The notes beneath the pieces were generated by a model. It did not search any database, was not told the origin of the DNA, and saw nothing but the letters and a program-made list of their open reading frames with translations. From Candidatus Alcyoniella australis (GTDB lineage: Bacteria; Lernaellota; Lernaellaia; JAVCCG01; Alcyoniellaceae): DNA of 48,232 nucleotides. The stretch is taken from assembly GCA_030765605.1 (NCBI GenBank), contig JAVCCG010000064.1:1-48232 (forward strand), given 5' to 3'. The position numbers and the translations under genes are program-made. Shown here one piece after another: positions 15,186 through 23,837 of the stretch (positions within the stretch are counted from its first letter, which is position 1; every line of letters starts with the position of its first letter).

Positions 15186-17228
15186 CTACTGTCCGCCGAA
15201 AGCCGGGAAGTTGTTCAGCGGCGAGGGTTGCTGCACCTCACCCTCGAGCTGCTCGATCAGCGCCTTAACCATCACGTTGTCCGGATCGATGGTCCGCGCC
15301 TTGCTCAACCATCCAAGCGCCGCCGCGCGATCGCCGGACTTATTCTCCAGGCCGGCCAGCCCGATCAGCAGCTTTACGCTTTGCGGCTCGCGCTCCAGCG
15401 CTCCTTGCAACAGCTCCCGCGCCCGGTCGCTCTGCTCGAGCTCGATCAGCGAGACGGCAGCCTGGTTGAGCAAATCAGCGTCGTCCGGATCGCGCGCCAG
15501 CGCCTCGCTGCACAGCTCCCAGGCGCGCTGATGTTCTCCCTTGCGGGCATAGAGCGCGGCGAGCTGCCTGCTCAGCGCCGGATGAACCGGCCAGAGTTCC
15601 AGCGCGCGCTGCAGGTCGTCTTGGGCGCCCTGCTCGTCGCCCTGGGAGATGCGAACCCGCGAGCGCAGGCTCAGCGCCTGGGGCAGGTTCGGCCGCAGCT
15701 CCAGACAGCGATCAAGATGCTCCAACGCGCCGCCCGCGCTGTTGCGTACTTTCAGCGCGAGCAGGGCCTGGACGAAATCGAGCTTGGCCAGTTGCGGACA
15801 GTCCTCGATCGCACGCTGAGCGGCCCGCTCCGAGTTTTCGAACTGACCGCGGGCCAACTGCGCGCTGCTGAGATTGAGCAGCGCGTCGCAGAGCACCGGC
15901 GTGGCGGACTCGCCCTGCCCTGCGGCCTCAATCGCCCGCTGAAACTGGGCCGCGGCCTCTCGATGTTGCCCGCGCCGCATCTGTTCCAATCCCAGCTCGT
16001 TGAGCGCAACAGCGTCATCTCCGCAACACTGGTAGGCGCTGGGCGCGTCGGCCCAGATGCGCGACTGATGGAACGCCTGGGCACAGAACGCGGCCAGCAA
16101 CAGACAGCCGATTGTGGCCCCGGCCCTGCGCGGCAACCACGAGATCAGAGCCGCAAGCACAATCGTTGCTCCGCCCGTTGCGAGGTACAGCGCGGGGTAG
16201 TCGATGGGCCAGCCGCGACCGGGCCAGGCGTAGACAACACTCAGATTTGACACCGGCAGCATGGCCGCCGCAAACCACAGCGCTCCCAGGGCCAACCCCG
16301 GAACCTTCTTGCCTGCGCGGCGCAGGCCGATCGCCAGAACCACCAACAGTGCCAGACTCAGCCAAAGACGATAATCGGCAAATGGATTCGCGTGCCAGGC
16401 CAAGCCCGCGTAGCTGCACAGCCACACTGGAACCAAAGCCTTGGCCGCAATAACGACCATCCCCGCGGGCCATGCCGCCAGCCGCGCCGTAAGTCCGGGG
16501 TCAGCCAAATCAGCGGGCCAGACCCCGGTCGCAGATCGCAGTACCCAGTACGGAACCTGTGAGAGCAGCAGAATTGCCGCCGCGCTATACAGCCGTTGCC
16601 TGTTTCCCATGCCGCTGTGCGCCACGAGCGCCAAGAGCAGCAGCGGTGCGGCCAGCGCCGCGCTGTGGGCCAACGCTGCCAGGGCTGCCAAGCCTGCCGC
16701 TGCGATCAGCCAACCTGTCGATCGAGGGCGGCGCGGTGCGTTGATAAAACGCAGAGCGCAGTGCAGGGCCCAGATCGTCAACGCGCCGGCAAGCAGCGCC
16801 GGTCGGCCCGGCGCCCAAGCCACACTGTGTGCGAGCAACGGATGGACGCCAAACAGCGCCGCGGCCCAGAACGCTAGTTCGGAGCGCGGAAAACGCAGGC
16901 GCAACAACGAGTAAAGGCCGAAGACCGTTGCGAGATGCAACAGCAGATTAACCAGATGACGGCCCCAGGTCCGCTGGCCGAACAGTAGGTTGTCCAGCAG
17001 CACGCTCGAGCCGGAAAGCGGTTGATAGCGGCCATGCGAATACACATCGTCGGCCTCGGCCGCGTAGTCGCCGAGCCAGACCTGCCCAAGCTCGGAGACC
17101 GACAAATAGCGGTAGTCCTCGGAGTACAGCGGCTGCTCGATCCCGACCTGGCCGTGCCCCAGGCTCGAGACGTAGGGCGCAACGGCCAACAAGGCCAGTA
17201 TCAACAACGTCAACCGGACTCGCTTCAT
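15186..17228 (-). CDS. TMTC-like polytopic membrane protein with C-terminal TPRs (putative GT-C glycosyltransferase)
   Basis: The 680-residue product has a first membrane helix, an extracytoplasmic loop, about ten more membrane segments (to about residue 390) and a TPR superhelix (about 400-665). The first loop has EDY at 37-39, then a YQPLSGSS-like segment. HLVNLLLHL, a hydrophobic helix and GVHPLLAHSVAWAPGR follow. This order matches bacterial proteins related to eukaryotic TMTC O-mannosyltransferases, where the loop acid binds the metal-independent sugar-phosphate site. Such enzymes use a polyprenyl-phosphate sugar on the outer face. An ALG5/DPM1-like donor synthase lies 4.7 kb away. Function is inferred from layout, and a non-enzymatic role is possible. 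No Shine-Dalgarno stands out before the ATG at 17228. Confidence 0.75.
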   Translation of the reverse strand: MKRVRLTLLILALLAVAPYVSSLGHGQVGIEQPLYSEDYRYLSVSELGQVWLGDYAAEADDVYSHGRYQPLSGSSVLLDNLLFGQRTWGRHLVNLLLHLATVFGLYSLLRLRFPRSELAFWAAALFGVHPLLAHSVAWAPGRPALLAGALTIWALHCALRFINAPRRPRSTGWLIAAAGLAALAALAHSAALAAPLLLLALVAHSGMGNRQRLYSAAAILLLSQVPYWVLRSATGVWPADLADPGLTARLAAWPAGMVVIAAKALVPVWLCSYAGLAWHANPFADYRLWLSLALLVVLAIGLRRAGKKVPGLALGALWFAAAMLPVSNLSVVYAWPGRGWPIDYPALYLATGGATIVLAALISWLPRRAGATIGCLLLAAFCAQAFHQSRIWADAPSAYQCCGDDAVALNELGLEQMRRGQHREAAAQFQRAIEAAGQGESATPVLCDALLNLSSAQLARGQFENSERAAQRAIEDCPQLAKLDFVQALLALKVRNSAGGALEHLDRCLELRPNLPQALSLRSRVRISQGDEQGAQDDLQRALELWPVHPALSRQLAALYARKGEHQRAWELCSEALARDPDDADLLNQAAVSLIELEQSDRARELLQGALEREPQSVKLLIGLAGLENKSGDRAAALGWLSKARTIDPDNVMVKALIEQLEGEVQQPSPLNNFPAFGGQ

Positions 17229-17310
17229 CGCATTAAAGCCGCCTGTATTAATGATCTATCCCTCGAGCGAGGGCTGAAGATAGCCCAAGCCCGGGCGATC
17301 GGTCAAACGA

Positions 17311-17338
17311 TTGACACACCGCGGCATGTCTGATAAAT
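17311..17338 (+). promoter_or_regulatory. Candidate promoter of the secreted poly-Asp protein gene
   Basis: A perfect TTGACA (17311..17316) precedes an AT-rich TGATAAAT segment (17331..17338) at near-normal spacing. The gene start follows 29 nt later with an ideal AAGGAG (17355..17360) six bases before the ATG. Confidence 0.5.
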
Positions 17339-17366
17339 CGCATCTATCACAACCAAGGAGAACGTA

Positions 17367-19127
17367 ATGAAACGTGTAAGTTTCCTTACATCGACGATAG
17401 TGCTCTGCGCTCTGGCGATCTGCTCGCCGGCCGCGGCAGCCACAGTGACGGCGCAACTGGACATGGACCTGTCCAAGGGCGATCTAAGCCTGAGCCAGAT
17501 CGTGTTCGACACCCCGACCAGCCTGGCCCCGAGCACGGCCTACGATTTCGAGCTGACGGTCAATTTCTGGAGCGACAATCAGTACGAGTGGCTCTACTCC
17601 ACGAGCCTGACGCTGCCCGCGGGCTACACTGTGAACAGCGCGCAGGATCCGTCCTACGTCAACGAGCAGGGCTGGTGGAACAACACGATCACCGGGACCA
17701 AAATCGACTGGGTCTTCGACCACTATGAGCATCCCGGTGCGGGCGACGTGCACCGCGGCTACTCGGTCACCTACTCCTTTAACGCCACCACCGACGGATC
17801 GGCCACCAACGACTTCGACTGCGTGCTCACCGGCGATGAAGAGGGCGTGCTCTCGCGCGCGGTCTACATCGGTGCGCCGGTGGTCGACTCCATCGCCCCG
17901 GCGACCTACAGCGTGGTCGAGCTCGACCAGCAGATCGTGGTGACCTTCTCCACGGCGATGGACACCGGGACCGTGGCCTACACCTGCACACCCGATCCTG
18001 GCAACTGGACCGAGGTCTGGAGCGAATCGGACACCGTGCTGACCCTGACCCACGACGACTTCGAGCTGGCGCGCAACTACCTGTTCCGCGTCACTGCGGG
18101 CGATTCCACGACCGGGCTGCCGATCTCGCCGATGCAGGTGACCTATTACACCCACGGCGACGCGGTGAACTCGCCGTTCACCAAGACCCCGCCGACCTTC
18201 GACGGGCTGCTGCTCGCCGACGAGTGGGCCGACGCCGAGGTGATCGACATCTCGGCCACGGGTTCGGGCAACATCTTCCTCTACATCATGAACGACCTGG
18301 AATACATCTACATCGGCCTGGACATCCCCGGCGACACCCAGCTGGACTACAACCAGTTCACCGGCGCCACGGACCAGTACGGCATCTACTTTGACGAGAA
18401 CAACGACGACGCGTTCCCGGCCACCGAAGCCGACCCGGTCAAAGAGGGGCTAGCGTGGCTGATCTACCTGCCGGACGACCCGCCCTACGTGCAGAGCTTC
18501 CGGCAGTACTTCGGCGACTACGCCGCCGGAACCCTGGACTACGTCCCCTCGTTCGAGAGCAGCCTGGGGCTGCAGGCGATGCTGGGCACGACCATGGGCC
18601 ACGTGCAGATCGAGGCCGCGTACAACGCCGAGGAGGGGTTCATCAACCCGGAGCTCCCCGGCACCTTCGGCATGCGGATGTTCTACTTCGAGGCCGGCTC
18701 CGAGACCTACATGGGAACCTGGCCGCGCTATTCCAACGGCTATCTGCCGGCGACCTACATGGACATCAACCTGGCCGAGGCCGAGGCGCCCGAGGTGCTG
18801 AGCATCGAGCCCGCCTTTGGCTATCCCAACCTGACGACCGAGGTCACGGTCACCGCCGAGGGCATCAGCAACGACGCCACGCTGCACATCGGCGAGACCG
18901 AGTGCATCAACGTGCAGGTGCTCTCCAGCTCGTTGCTGACCGCCCTGGTCCCCTCGGGCGTACCGATCGGCCTGCACGACGTAATCATCACCAACCGCGA
19001 TCAGCAGCAGGGAGTGCTCGCCGACGGCTTTGAGAGCAAAGACCCCAATGCCGACGACGATGACGACGCCGGTGACGACGACGCTGCCGGCGACGATGAC
19101 GACGACGACGACCAGTGCTGTAAATAG
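17367..19127 (+). CDS. Secreted multidomain protein with Ig-like, CBM9-like and IPT/TIG modules and a poly-Asp-CCK tail
   Basis: A clear Sec signal peptide ends at AAA (about residue 25). Residues 26-170 form a beta-rich domain I do not recognise. About 172-265 resembles a bacterial Ig-like (Big_5) module (a TFSTAMD-type strand and a RNYLFRV strand). About 268-475 has the pattern of a CBM9/DOMON-type carbohydrate-binding domain (FDGLLLADEW start, YIYIGLDI and YGIYFDENND strands). About 478-555 looks like an IPT/TIG domain. The C-terminus (562-586) is nearly all Asp and ends in QCCK. The tail parallels the poly-Asp linker of the lipoprotein at the left end of the window, but here it is C-terminal with paired cysteines. 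It could be a surface-retention or modification signal. The gene stands alone, between its own promoter and terminator. Confidence 0.8.
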   Translation: MKRVSFLTSTIVLCALAICSPAAAATVTAQLDMDLSKGDLSLSQIVFDTPTSLAPSTAYDFELTVNFWSDNQYEWLYSTSLTLPAGYTVNSAQDPSYVNEQGWWNNTITGTKIDWVFDHYEHPGAGDVHRGYSVTYSFNATTDGSATNDFDCVLTGDEEGVLSRAVYIGAPVVDSIAPATYSVVELDQQIVVTFSTAMDTGTVAYTCTPDPGNWTEVWSESDTVLTLTHDDFELARNYLFRVTAGDSTTGLPISPMQVTYYTHGDAVNSPFTKTPPTFDGLLLADEWADAEVIDISATGSGNIFLYIMNDLEYIYIGLDIPGDTQLDYNQFTGATDQYGIYFDENNDDAFPATEADPVKEGLAWLIYLPDDPPYVQSFRQYFGDYAAGTLDYVPSFESSLGLQAMLGTTMGHVQIEAAYNAEEGFINPELPGTFGMRMFYFEAGSETYMGTWPRYSNGYLPATYMDINLAEAEAPEVLSIEPAFGYPNLTTEVTVTAEGISNDATLHIGETECINVQVLSSSLLTALVPSGVPIGLHDVIITNRDQQQGVLADGFESKDPNADDDDDAGDDDAAGDDDDDDDQCCK

Positions 19128-19155
19128 CGCACAACGCCACTTTGAATAATCGACA

Positions 19156-19187
19156 AGCCCCCGGCATATAATTGCCGGGGGCTTTTT
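19156..19187 (+). terminator. Rho-independent terminator after the secreted poly-Asp protein
   Basis: AGCCCCCGGCA and TGCCGGGGGCT form a perfect 11-bp stem with loop TATAAT, followed by five T residues. It begins 28 nt after the stop. Confidence 0.95.
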
Positions 19188-19280
19188 ATTGAAGATCGAG
19201 GCCAAGCAAAACCCGATGCGCAGCAACACTGCTTTGTTGACGAACCCCGCCCAATCCTCCAGGCTTATGGGCAACCAACG

Positions 19281-20015
19281 ATGCAGATAGCCTGTACCCA
19301 ATGCGGCGGCCAGGTGCCGATCGAGCCGGACAGCGATTTTCTAAGCTGTCCGTATTGCAATACCAGCCTGTTCGTCGACCTGCGCGGAAGCGTGCACCAC
19401 CTGGCGATCGAGCCGCTGGTGCCGCCGGACCAAGCGCTCCAGACCCTGATGGATTTCCTGCGCGACCACGAATTACCGCGACCCAAGAGCATCGATTCCA
19501 AATTGATCTACCTGCCGTTCTGGCAGATCCAGTGGCCGCACCATCTAGCTTCGATGGTGGCCGGGCACTTGCCGCAGACCGGCCTGCTCGAGCCCGCGCT
19601 GCCTCCGGGCACTCAGTTGGGCCTCGATCGCTGCCGGATCGACCCCGGCGATCTCACGCTCCCCGGCGTCCAGTTGGACGCGGCGCTGGAGGCGTTCAGC
19701 GAATCGCAGCCGGACTATCAGAACTTCAAGTCCGCGCGCCTAGTGCATGCGCCGTTTCATCTGCTGGCCTTCAGCCTGTCGGGCAACGAGCACCACGCGC
19801 TGGTCGACGCGGTGACCGGCGCGATCTACATCGAGGGACTGCCCAGCGCCGCCTCCACCGGCCGAACCGTGCGCTCAATGCTGATGGTCTCCTCGATCAT
19901 CGTGCTGGCCACGCTGGTGGTGGCCCTGGCGCCGCGCACGATCTTCGGCATCGCGGCCCTGGTTGTGCTCGGTTATCCGCTGACCATGTTGTTCCGTTAT
20001 GGATTGAGACGATGA
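19281..20015 (+). CDS. Zinc-ribbon membrane protein, first of a three-gene cassette
   Basis: The 244-residue product starts with a zinc ribbon (C5-x2-C8, then C23-x2-C26 in SCPYC). A cytoplasmic-looking region follows with LPFWQI near residue 75, then a VDAVTGAIYIEG segment and two C-terminal membrane helices (about 196-240). The LPFW and DAVTG motifs recur in the next genes. The ribbon resembles rubredoxin/TFIIB-type knuckles that bind a structural Zn or Fe. I do not recognise a named family. The ATG at 19281 has only a weak Shine-Dalgarno, but the ribbon begins four residues later, so the start is about right. The stop overlaps the next start as ATGA. Confidence 0.8.
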   Translation: MQIACTQCGGQVPIEPDSDFLSCPYCNTSLFVDLRGSVHHLAIEPLVPPDQALQTLMDFLRDHELPRPKSIDSKLIYLPFWQIQWPHHLASMVAGHLPQTGLLEPALPPGTQLGLDRCRIDPGDLTLPGVQLDAALEAFSESQPDYQNFKSARLVHAPFHLLAFSLSGNEHHALVDAVTGAIYIEGLPSAASTGRTVRSMLMVSSIIVLATLVVALAPRTIFGIAALVVLGYPLTMLFRYGLRR

Positions 20016-21247
20016 GCGAACGCCCCGTCGAGACCCCGGACCGGCCGCATAACGGCGAAGAGGGCGTGTACCACGTCTCGTGCCCCGGTTGCGGCGGCAC
20101 TCTGGCCAGACCGCAGGGCGCACAGATAATCCAGTGCGACTATTGCAAGGCGCGCTGCCTGGTCCGCTGCGAGAGCATCGTCCCGCGAGTGGCGGTCATG
20201 CCGCGGTTAACCCATGCAGACATCCGCGCGGTGGTCACGCCGCTGCTGACCAACTACAACACCCCCGAGGACATGATCGACCGCGCGGTGCCCAAGCAGT
20301 CCCGGCTGTTCTTCGTGCCCTACTTCGAGATCGCGGGCAAGAAAGGCTCGGTGCGCCGCTCGATGCGCGATGCGCGCTGGACCGACAAGGACTCGGAAAT
20401 CACCCTGCGCACCATCGACCTGGTCAGCGACAATTTCTCAGACCGCCAACGCCGCATACGGCGCGGCAGCGTACACGATATGGTGGTCTCGCTCTCCGAC
20501 TTCTACGACTTCTTGCCCGCCAGCTCGATGCCCGGGTTCGGCGTCGAACATGCACGGGTGGGCGACGTGCGCGGCAAGGCCTCGGACATCGATTGCCAGG
20601 TGGTGCCCTTCGATCCTGTCGAACTTGCGAGCAAGGGAATCGTCGTGGGCGTTACTCGCTCGATCAGCAGTTTTCAGCAGGCCTTTGACGCACGCATCAA
20701 GGCCAGCTCGGGCAGCGGCGAAGTCCAGGTGGTCGAAAGCCGCTCCGGGGTCGTCTATTACCCGCTATATCGCGTGATCCTCAGCTACGCGGGCCGCGAC
20801 TATCCGCTGACCATCGACGCGGTCACCGGCGATGTAATATCGGCCCGGCTGCCCGAGTCGGGCAAGGTGCGCGCGCCGATGGCCGTTGGTTTCAGCCTGT
20901 GGGTCGGGATGTCGTTCGGGCTTCTGTTGCGCCTGGGGCTCAAGGCTTTTGAGAACCCGCGGCAATTCTTCGAGTACCTGTTCTACGCCGACAGCGGCAC
21001 GGGCAACGTCTTAATTTTCGGCATCCTCGGCTCGATCCTGATCCTGGCGCTGACGCTGCTCTTCCTCTCGATCGCCTGGGACCACGTGCGCTACGAGGGC
21101 GAATACGTAGTGCGCGGATCCAGCGCATCCTTCGAGCGCATCGGTCGACCCGAGAAGACCCTGCTGGACAAGCTGAGCATGGGACTCTCAAAGGCCCTCG
21201 ACCCTTGGTTCTATCGCGAGCCCTACACCCGGATCGATAAAAAATGA
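20012..21247 (+). CDS. Zinc-ribbon membrane protein, second of a three-gene cassette
   Basis: The 411-residue product begins with about 23 polar residues. A zinc ribbon follows (CPGC and CDYC, about 24-46), then a region holding the recurring motif FFVPYFEIAG near residue 110. A long soluble domain follows, then an LTIDAVTGDVISARLP segment (compare DAVTG in the previous gene). Two membrane segments (about 290-310 and 330-355) and a 55-residue basic tail end the protein. The shared motif order suggests a common ancestor with the first gene, with an inserted domain. It overlaps both neighbours by four bases (ATGA), so the three are translationally coupled. Function is unknown; a membrane complex with metal-binding heads is the natural reading. 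Confidence 0.8.
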   Translation: MSERPVETPDRPHNGEEGVYHVSCPGCGGTLARPQGAQIIQCDYCKARCLVRCESIVPRVAVMPRLTHADIRAVVTPLLTNYNTPEDMIDRAVPKQSRLFFVPYFEIAGKKGSVRRSMRDARWTDKDSEITLRTIDLVSDNFSDRQRRIRRGSVHDMVVSLSDFYDFLPASSMPGFGVEHARVGDVRGKASDIDCQVVPFDPVELASKGIVVGVTRSISSFQQAFDARIKASSGSGEVQVVESRSGVVYYPLYRVILSYAGRDYPLTIDAVTGDVISARLPESGKVRAPMAVGFSLWVGMSFGLLLRLGLKAFENPRQFFEYLFYADSGTGNVLIFGILGSILILALTLLFLSIAWDHVRYEGEYVVRGSSASFERIGRPEKTLLDKLSMGLSKALDPWFYREPYTRIDKK

Positions 21248-21888
21248 CGGACGACGCCGTAGTCAAAGTCGTTACGTTGAGCTGCCCCGACTGCGGCGCG
21301 GCGCTGGACGGACTGGGCACGGACGTGCTGTTCGGCTGCTCGACCTGCGGCCGGGCACTCGATCCGTTGCGCCCCGACCAACCAGCAACGCCCATCGTCT
21401 ACGCCCGAGCACAGGAGCCGGTTCCGCGATTGCCGATCGTCCGCCTGCCGTTCTGGGTGATCGACGTTGAAGCGCGGGCGGTCGATTCCAACGGCAACCC
21501 CGTGGTGCTCGACGGCTGGCTGGAGCAAATCTGGGTAAGCGCCTTCTGGACCCGCGCCACGATGCGCTACGGCGACCCGGCCCAACTTCTCACCCAGCGC
21601 CAGGCCTTTCTAGAACCCGGCGGGGAGCGCGGCAGGTTGGCCGGGATCGCTCGGCGGCCCGAACATGCATCGGCCATTGCCCGCTACTTCCAGCTCGCCC
21701 AGCTGGACAAGCATCAGGATCTGGGTGAAAACGTCGTCGATCCGCTGCTATCCGCGGCGCAGCTTGTCGCGGTCCCCTTTGCCTTGGAGGGTGGATCGAT
21801 GACCGACCTATTGCTCGGAAACACGGTCTCAACTCGCATCGTACAAGACCTGAGTCAGCTGCAAAGTCCGGTCGACTCGCCCGCTTGA
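21244..21888 (+). CDS. Zinc-ribbon protein, third of a three-gene cassette
   Basis: The 214-residue product has an N-terminal zinc ribbon (CPDC and CSTC, about 14-35). The recurring motif comes next as RLPFWVIDVEA (about 66-76), then a soluble domain of about 130 residues. Unlike its two partners it has no clear membrane helix and lacks the DAVTG segment. It may be the soluble member of the set. It overlaps the second gene by ATGA. The next gene begins 71 nt later, so the cassette may be separable from the glycosyltransferase-lipB part of the run. No family recognised. Confidence 0.8.
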   Translation: MTDDAVVKVVTLSCPDCGAALDGLGTDVLFGCSTCGRALDPLRPDQPATPIVYARAQEPVPRLPIVRLPFWVIDVEARAVDSNGNPVVLDGWLEQIWVSAFWTRATMRYGDPAQLLTQRQAFLEPGGERGRLAGIARRPEHASAIARYFQLAQLDKHQDLGENVVDPLLSAAQLVAVPFALEGGSMTDLLLGNTVSTRIVQDLSQLQSPVDSPA

Positions 21889-21959
21889 CGCTCCCTTGGC
21901 GCTGTGACAACATTCGCAGGCGTTTTTCTCCAGTTTTTCTATCGTCCGGGGTACTTTCC

Positions 21960-22697
21960 ATGTCAGACGCTGATCGACCGCAGCTCTCGGTGGTCATTCC
22001 GGCCTATAACGAGGCCCGGCGTCTGCCCGACACCCTCAATCAGATCCTGAATTTCCTCGAGGGCCGCGAGGACTCGTGGGAGCTGGTGGTGGTCGACGAC
22101 GGCAGCTCCGACGACACGCGCTTAGTCGCGGCCAAGATCCTCGAGGGCCGTGAAAACGCGCGGGTGATCAACAACGGCCGCAACCTGGGCAAGGGCTATA
22201 GCGTGCGTCACGGCATGGTCCAAAGCAACGGCGCGCTGGTACTGTTCACCGACGCGGACAACTCGACCCCGATCCAGGAACTGGACAAGCTGCGCTCCGC
22301 CATCGACCAGGGCAACCAGCTGGCAATCGGCTCGCGCGCACTGGGCCAGAGCAGCGTGCAGGTCCACCAGCCGTGGTACCGCGAGATGATGGGCAAGGTT
22401 TTCAATCTGATCGTGCGCCTGCTGGCGGTGCGCGGATTTCGCGACACCCAATGCGGGTTCAAGCTCTTCACGCGCCGCGCCGTGGACCTGCTGGTTCCAC
22501 GCCAGACGCTGGGCGGCTTCGGCTTCGACGTCGAGCTGATCTTCATCGCACTGCGACACGGACTGCGCGTGGCCGAAGTGCCGGTCACCTGGATCAACTC
22601 GCCACAGACCACGGTGCACCCGATCAAGGCGCCGATTAAAATGATCGGCGACCTGCTCAATATCCGCCTGAACTCCCTGCGCGGGCTCTATGACTGA
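21960..22697 (+). CDS. Family 2 glycosyltransferase, polyprenyl-phosphate sugar synthase (ALG5/DPM1-like)
   Basis: The 245-residue product is a GT2 fold enzyme with VVIPAYNEARRLPDTL at the N-terminus, VVDDGSSDDT for nucleotide binding, and FTDADNSTP, which holds the metal-binding DxD-like acidic group. GSRALG and DTQCGFKLF follow, then FGFDVELIF. DTQCGFKLF plus FDVE is the signature of dolichyl-phosphate beta-glucosyltransferase/mannose synthase relatives. These make a lipid-linked hexose on the cytoplasmic side. There is no membrane segment. The ATG at 21960 gives the standard start. The lipB gene begins eight bases before its stop. The sugar (Glc or Man) cannot be told. It could feed the TMTC-like protein encoded 4.7 kb away. 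Confidence 0.9.
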   Translation: MSDADRPQLSVVIPAYNEARRLPDTLNQILNFLEGREDSWELVVVDDGSSDDTRLVAAKILEGRENARVINNGRNLGKGYSVRHGMVQSNGALVLFTDADNSTPIQELDKLRSAIDQGNQLAIGSRALGQSSVQVHQPWYREMMGKVFNLIVRLLAVRGFRDTQCGFKLFTRRAVDLLVPRQTLGGFGFDVELIFIALRHGLRVAEVPVTWINSPQTTVHPIKAPIKMIGDLLNIRLNSLRGLYD

Positions 22698-23373
22698 GGC
22701 CGCTGCGCTGCGGGCCTTTTACCTGGGCAGGGTCTCCTACGGCCGGGCCTTTGAGCTGCAGAACAAGCTGCGCCAACAGATCATCGCGGGCGGCCCGGAG
22801 ACGATCCTGCTGCTCGAGCACGACCCGGTAATCACCCTGGGTTACTCCCAGCAGTGCGATGAGAGCCTGCTGCGCACGCCCCAACAACTTACCGAACGCG
22901 GCATCGAGCTGGTCCAAAGCGACCGCGGCGGCAAAACGACCTACCACGGCCCGGGCCAGCTGGTGGGCTATCTGCTGCTCGACCTGGGACGTCGCAGGCT
23001 CGCGTTGAAAAACCTCGTCGGATTCATCGAGAGCTCGCTGATCGACCTGCTGCTCTCCTACTCGATCCGCTCCGGCATTCGCGAGGGCATGCACGGCGTG
23101 TGGATCGGCGACGAGAAGATCGGTTTCATCGGTCTCAACGTCCAACACGGCGTAACGACCCACGGCTTCGCGCTGAACCTCAACAACGAACTGCGGCCCT
23201 TTGACTACTTCGCGCCCTGCGGGATCGAGGATGCCAAGGTCACATCGCTCAAACGCATTACGGGCGAGGAGCTGTGCCTGCCCGAGGTCTCGCGCCGCTT
23301 TATCGATTACTTCGGCGAGACCAGCGGGATCAGCGCGCAGATCGAGTCGGCCGATGCTTTGGAGCTGCCATGA
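22690..23373 (+). CDS. lipB: Lipoyl(octanoyl) transferase LipB
   Basis: LipB moves the octanoyl group from acyl carrier protein to lipoyl-domain lysines, the first step of lipoate synthesis in the cytoplasm. The 227-residue product has RGGKTTYHGPGQLVGY (79-94), the catalytic Lys143 in EKIGFIG, THGFALNLNN and the catalytic Cys177 in PCGI. All are intact. It overlaps the glycosyltransferase gene by eight bases and the following membrane-protein gene by ATGA. LipA is not in the window. Its place among glycan-type genes is unusual and probably reflects operon packing. Confidence 0.95.
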   Translation: MTEAAALRAFYLGRVSYGRAFELQNKLRQQIIAGGPETILLLEHDPVITLGYSQQCDESLLRTPQQLTERGIELVQSDRGGKTTYHGPGQLVGYLLLDLGRRRLALKNLVGFIESSLIDLLLSYSIRSGIREGMHGVWIGDEKIGFIGLNVQHGVTTHGFALNLNNELRPFDYFAPCGIEDAKVTSLKRITGEELCLPEVSRRFIDYFGETSGISAQIESADALELP

Positions 23374-23837
23374 GTTTCTTGAACTACTTTAAATCGATCG
23401 GCTTCGACGCGCGGCTGGCGATCGCGGTCTACGCCAAGCTGATCGTAATCTGCATACTGTGCTCCTACGTTCTGGGATTGCTCTGGAGCTTGATCAAACC
23501 GCGCGTCGATCTGAAAACCGCGGGACGGATCGGCATCGGTTTCTGGCTGGCGTTCGAGATCGGCGTCTCGATCCAAAAGGCATCGCCGCTAATTGGCAAC
23601 ATCGTGTTCCACATGGTCATGCCCTACTCCGTGCCGGTGATCGGGCCGCTGCTGGGCCTGGTCTTTCTCGCGCTGTGTCTGTGGATCTCCCGCTCGCTGA
23701 CTCGCAGCGGCGCGGTATTGGGCAAGCGCATCCGCAGAGTGAAACTCGACCAACCGCCGCACAAGTCCGGGCCGTCGACAAAGCAAAGTAAAAAACCTGC
23801 GGCTCGCGGCCGCAAGTCCAAGGGGGCCCGAACTTGA
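23370..23837 (+). CDS. Small polytopic membrane protein of unknown function
   Basis: The 155-residue product has three hydrophobic segments (about 18-40, 50-72 and 83-108). The last 45 residues are strongly basic and probably cytoplasmic. I recognise no family. The start at 23370 is fixed by GGAG eight bases upstream and by ATGA overlap with lipB. The stop overlaps the TTG start of the carbamoyltransferase (TTGA). Translational coupling on both sides suggests a role with one of these neighbours, but which is not clear. Confidence 0.75.
   Translation: MSFLNYFKSIGFDARLAIAVYAKLIVICILCSYVLGLLWSLIKPRVDLKTAGRIGIGFWLAFEIGVSIQKASPLIGNIVFHMVMPYSVPVIGPLLGLVFLALCLWISRSLTRSGAVLGKRIRRVKLDQPPHKSGPSTKQSKKPAARGRKSKGART

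Noticed and set aside
19301-20011. Upstream extension of the second zinc-ribbon gene
   Set aside because: The extension is Arg/Pro/Ala-rich shadow sequence of the first zinc-ribbon gene; the ATG at 20012 has an ATGA overlap.
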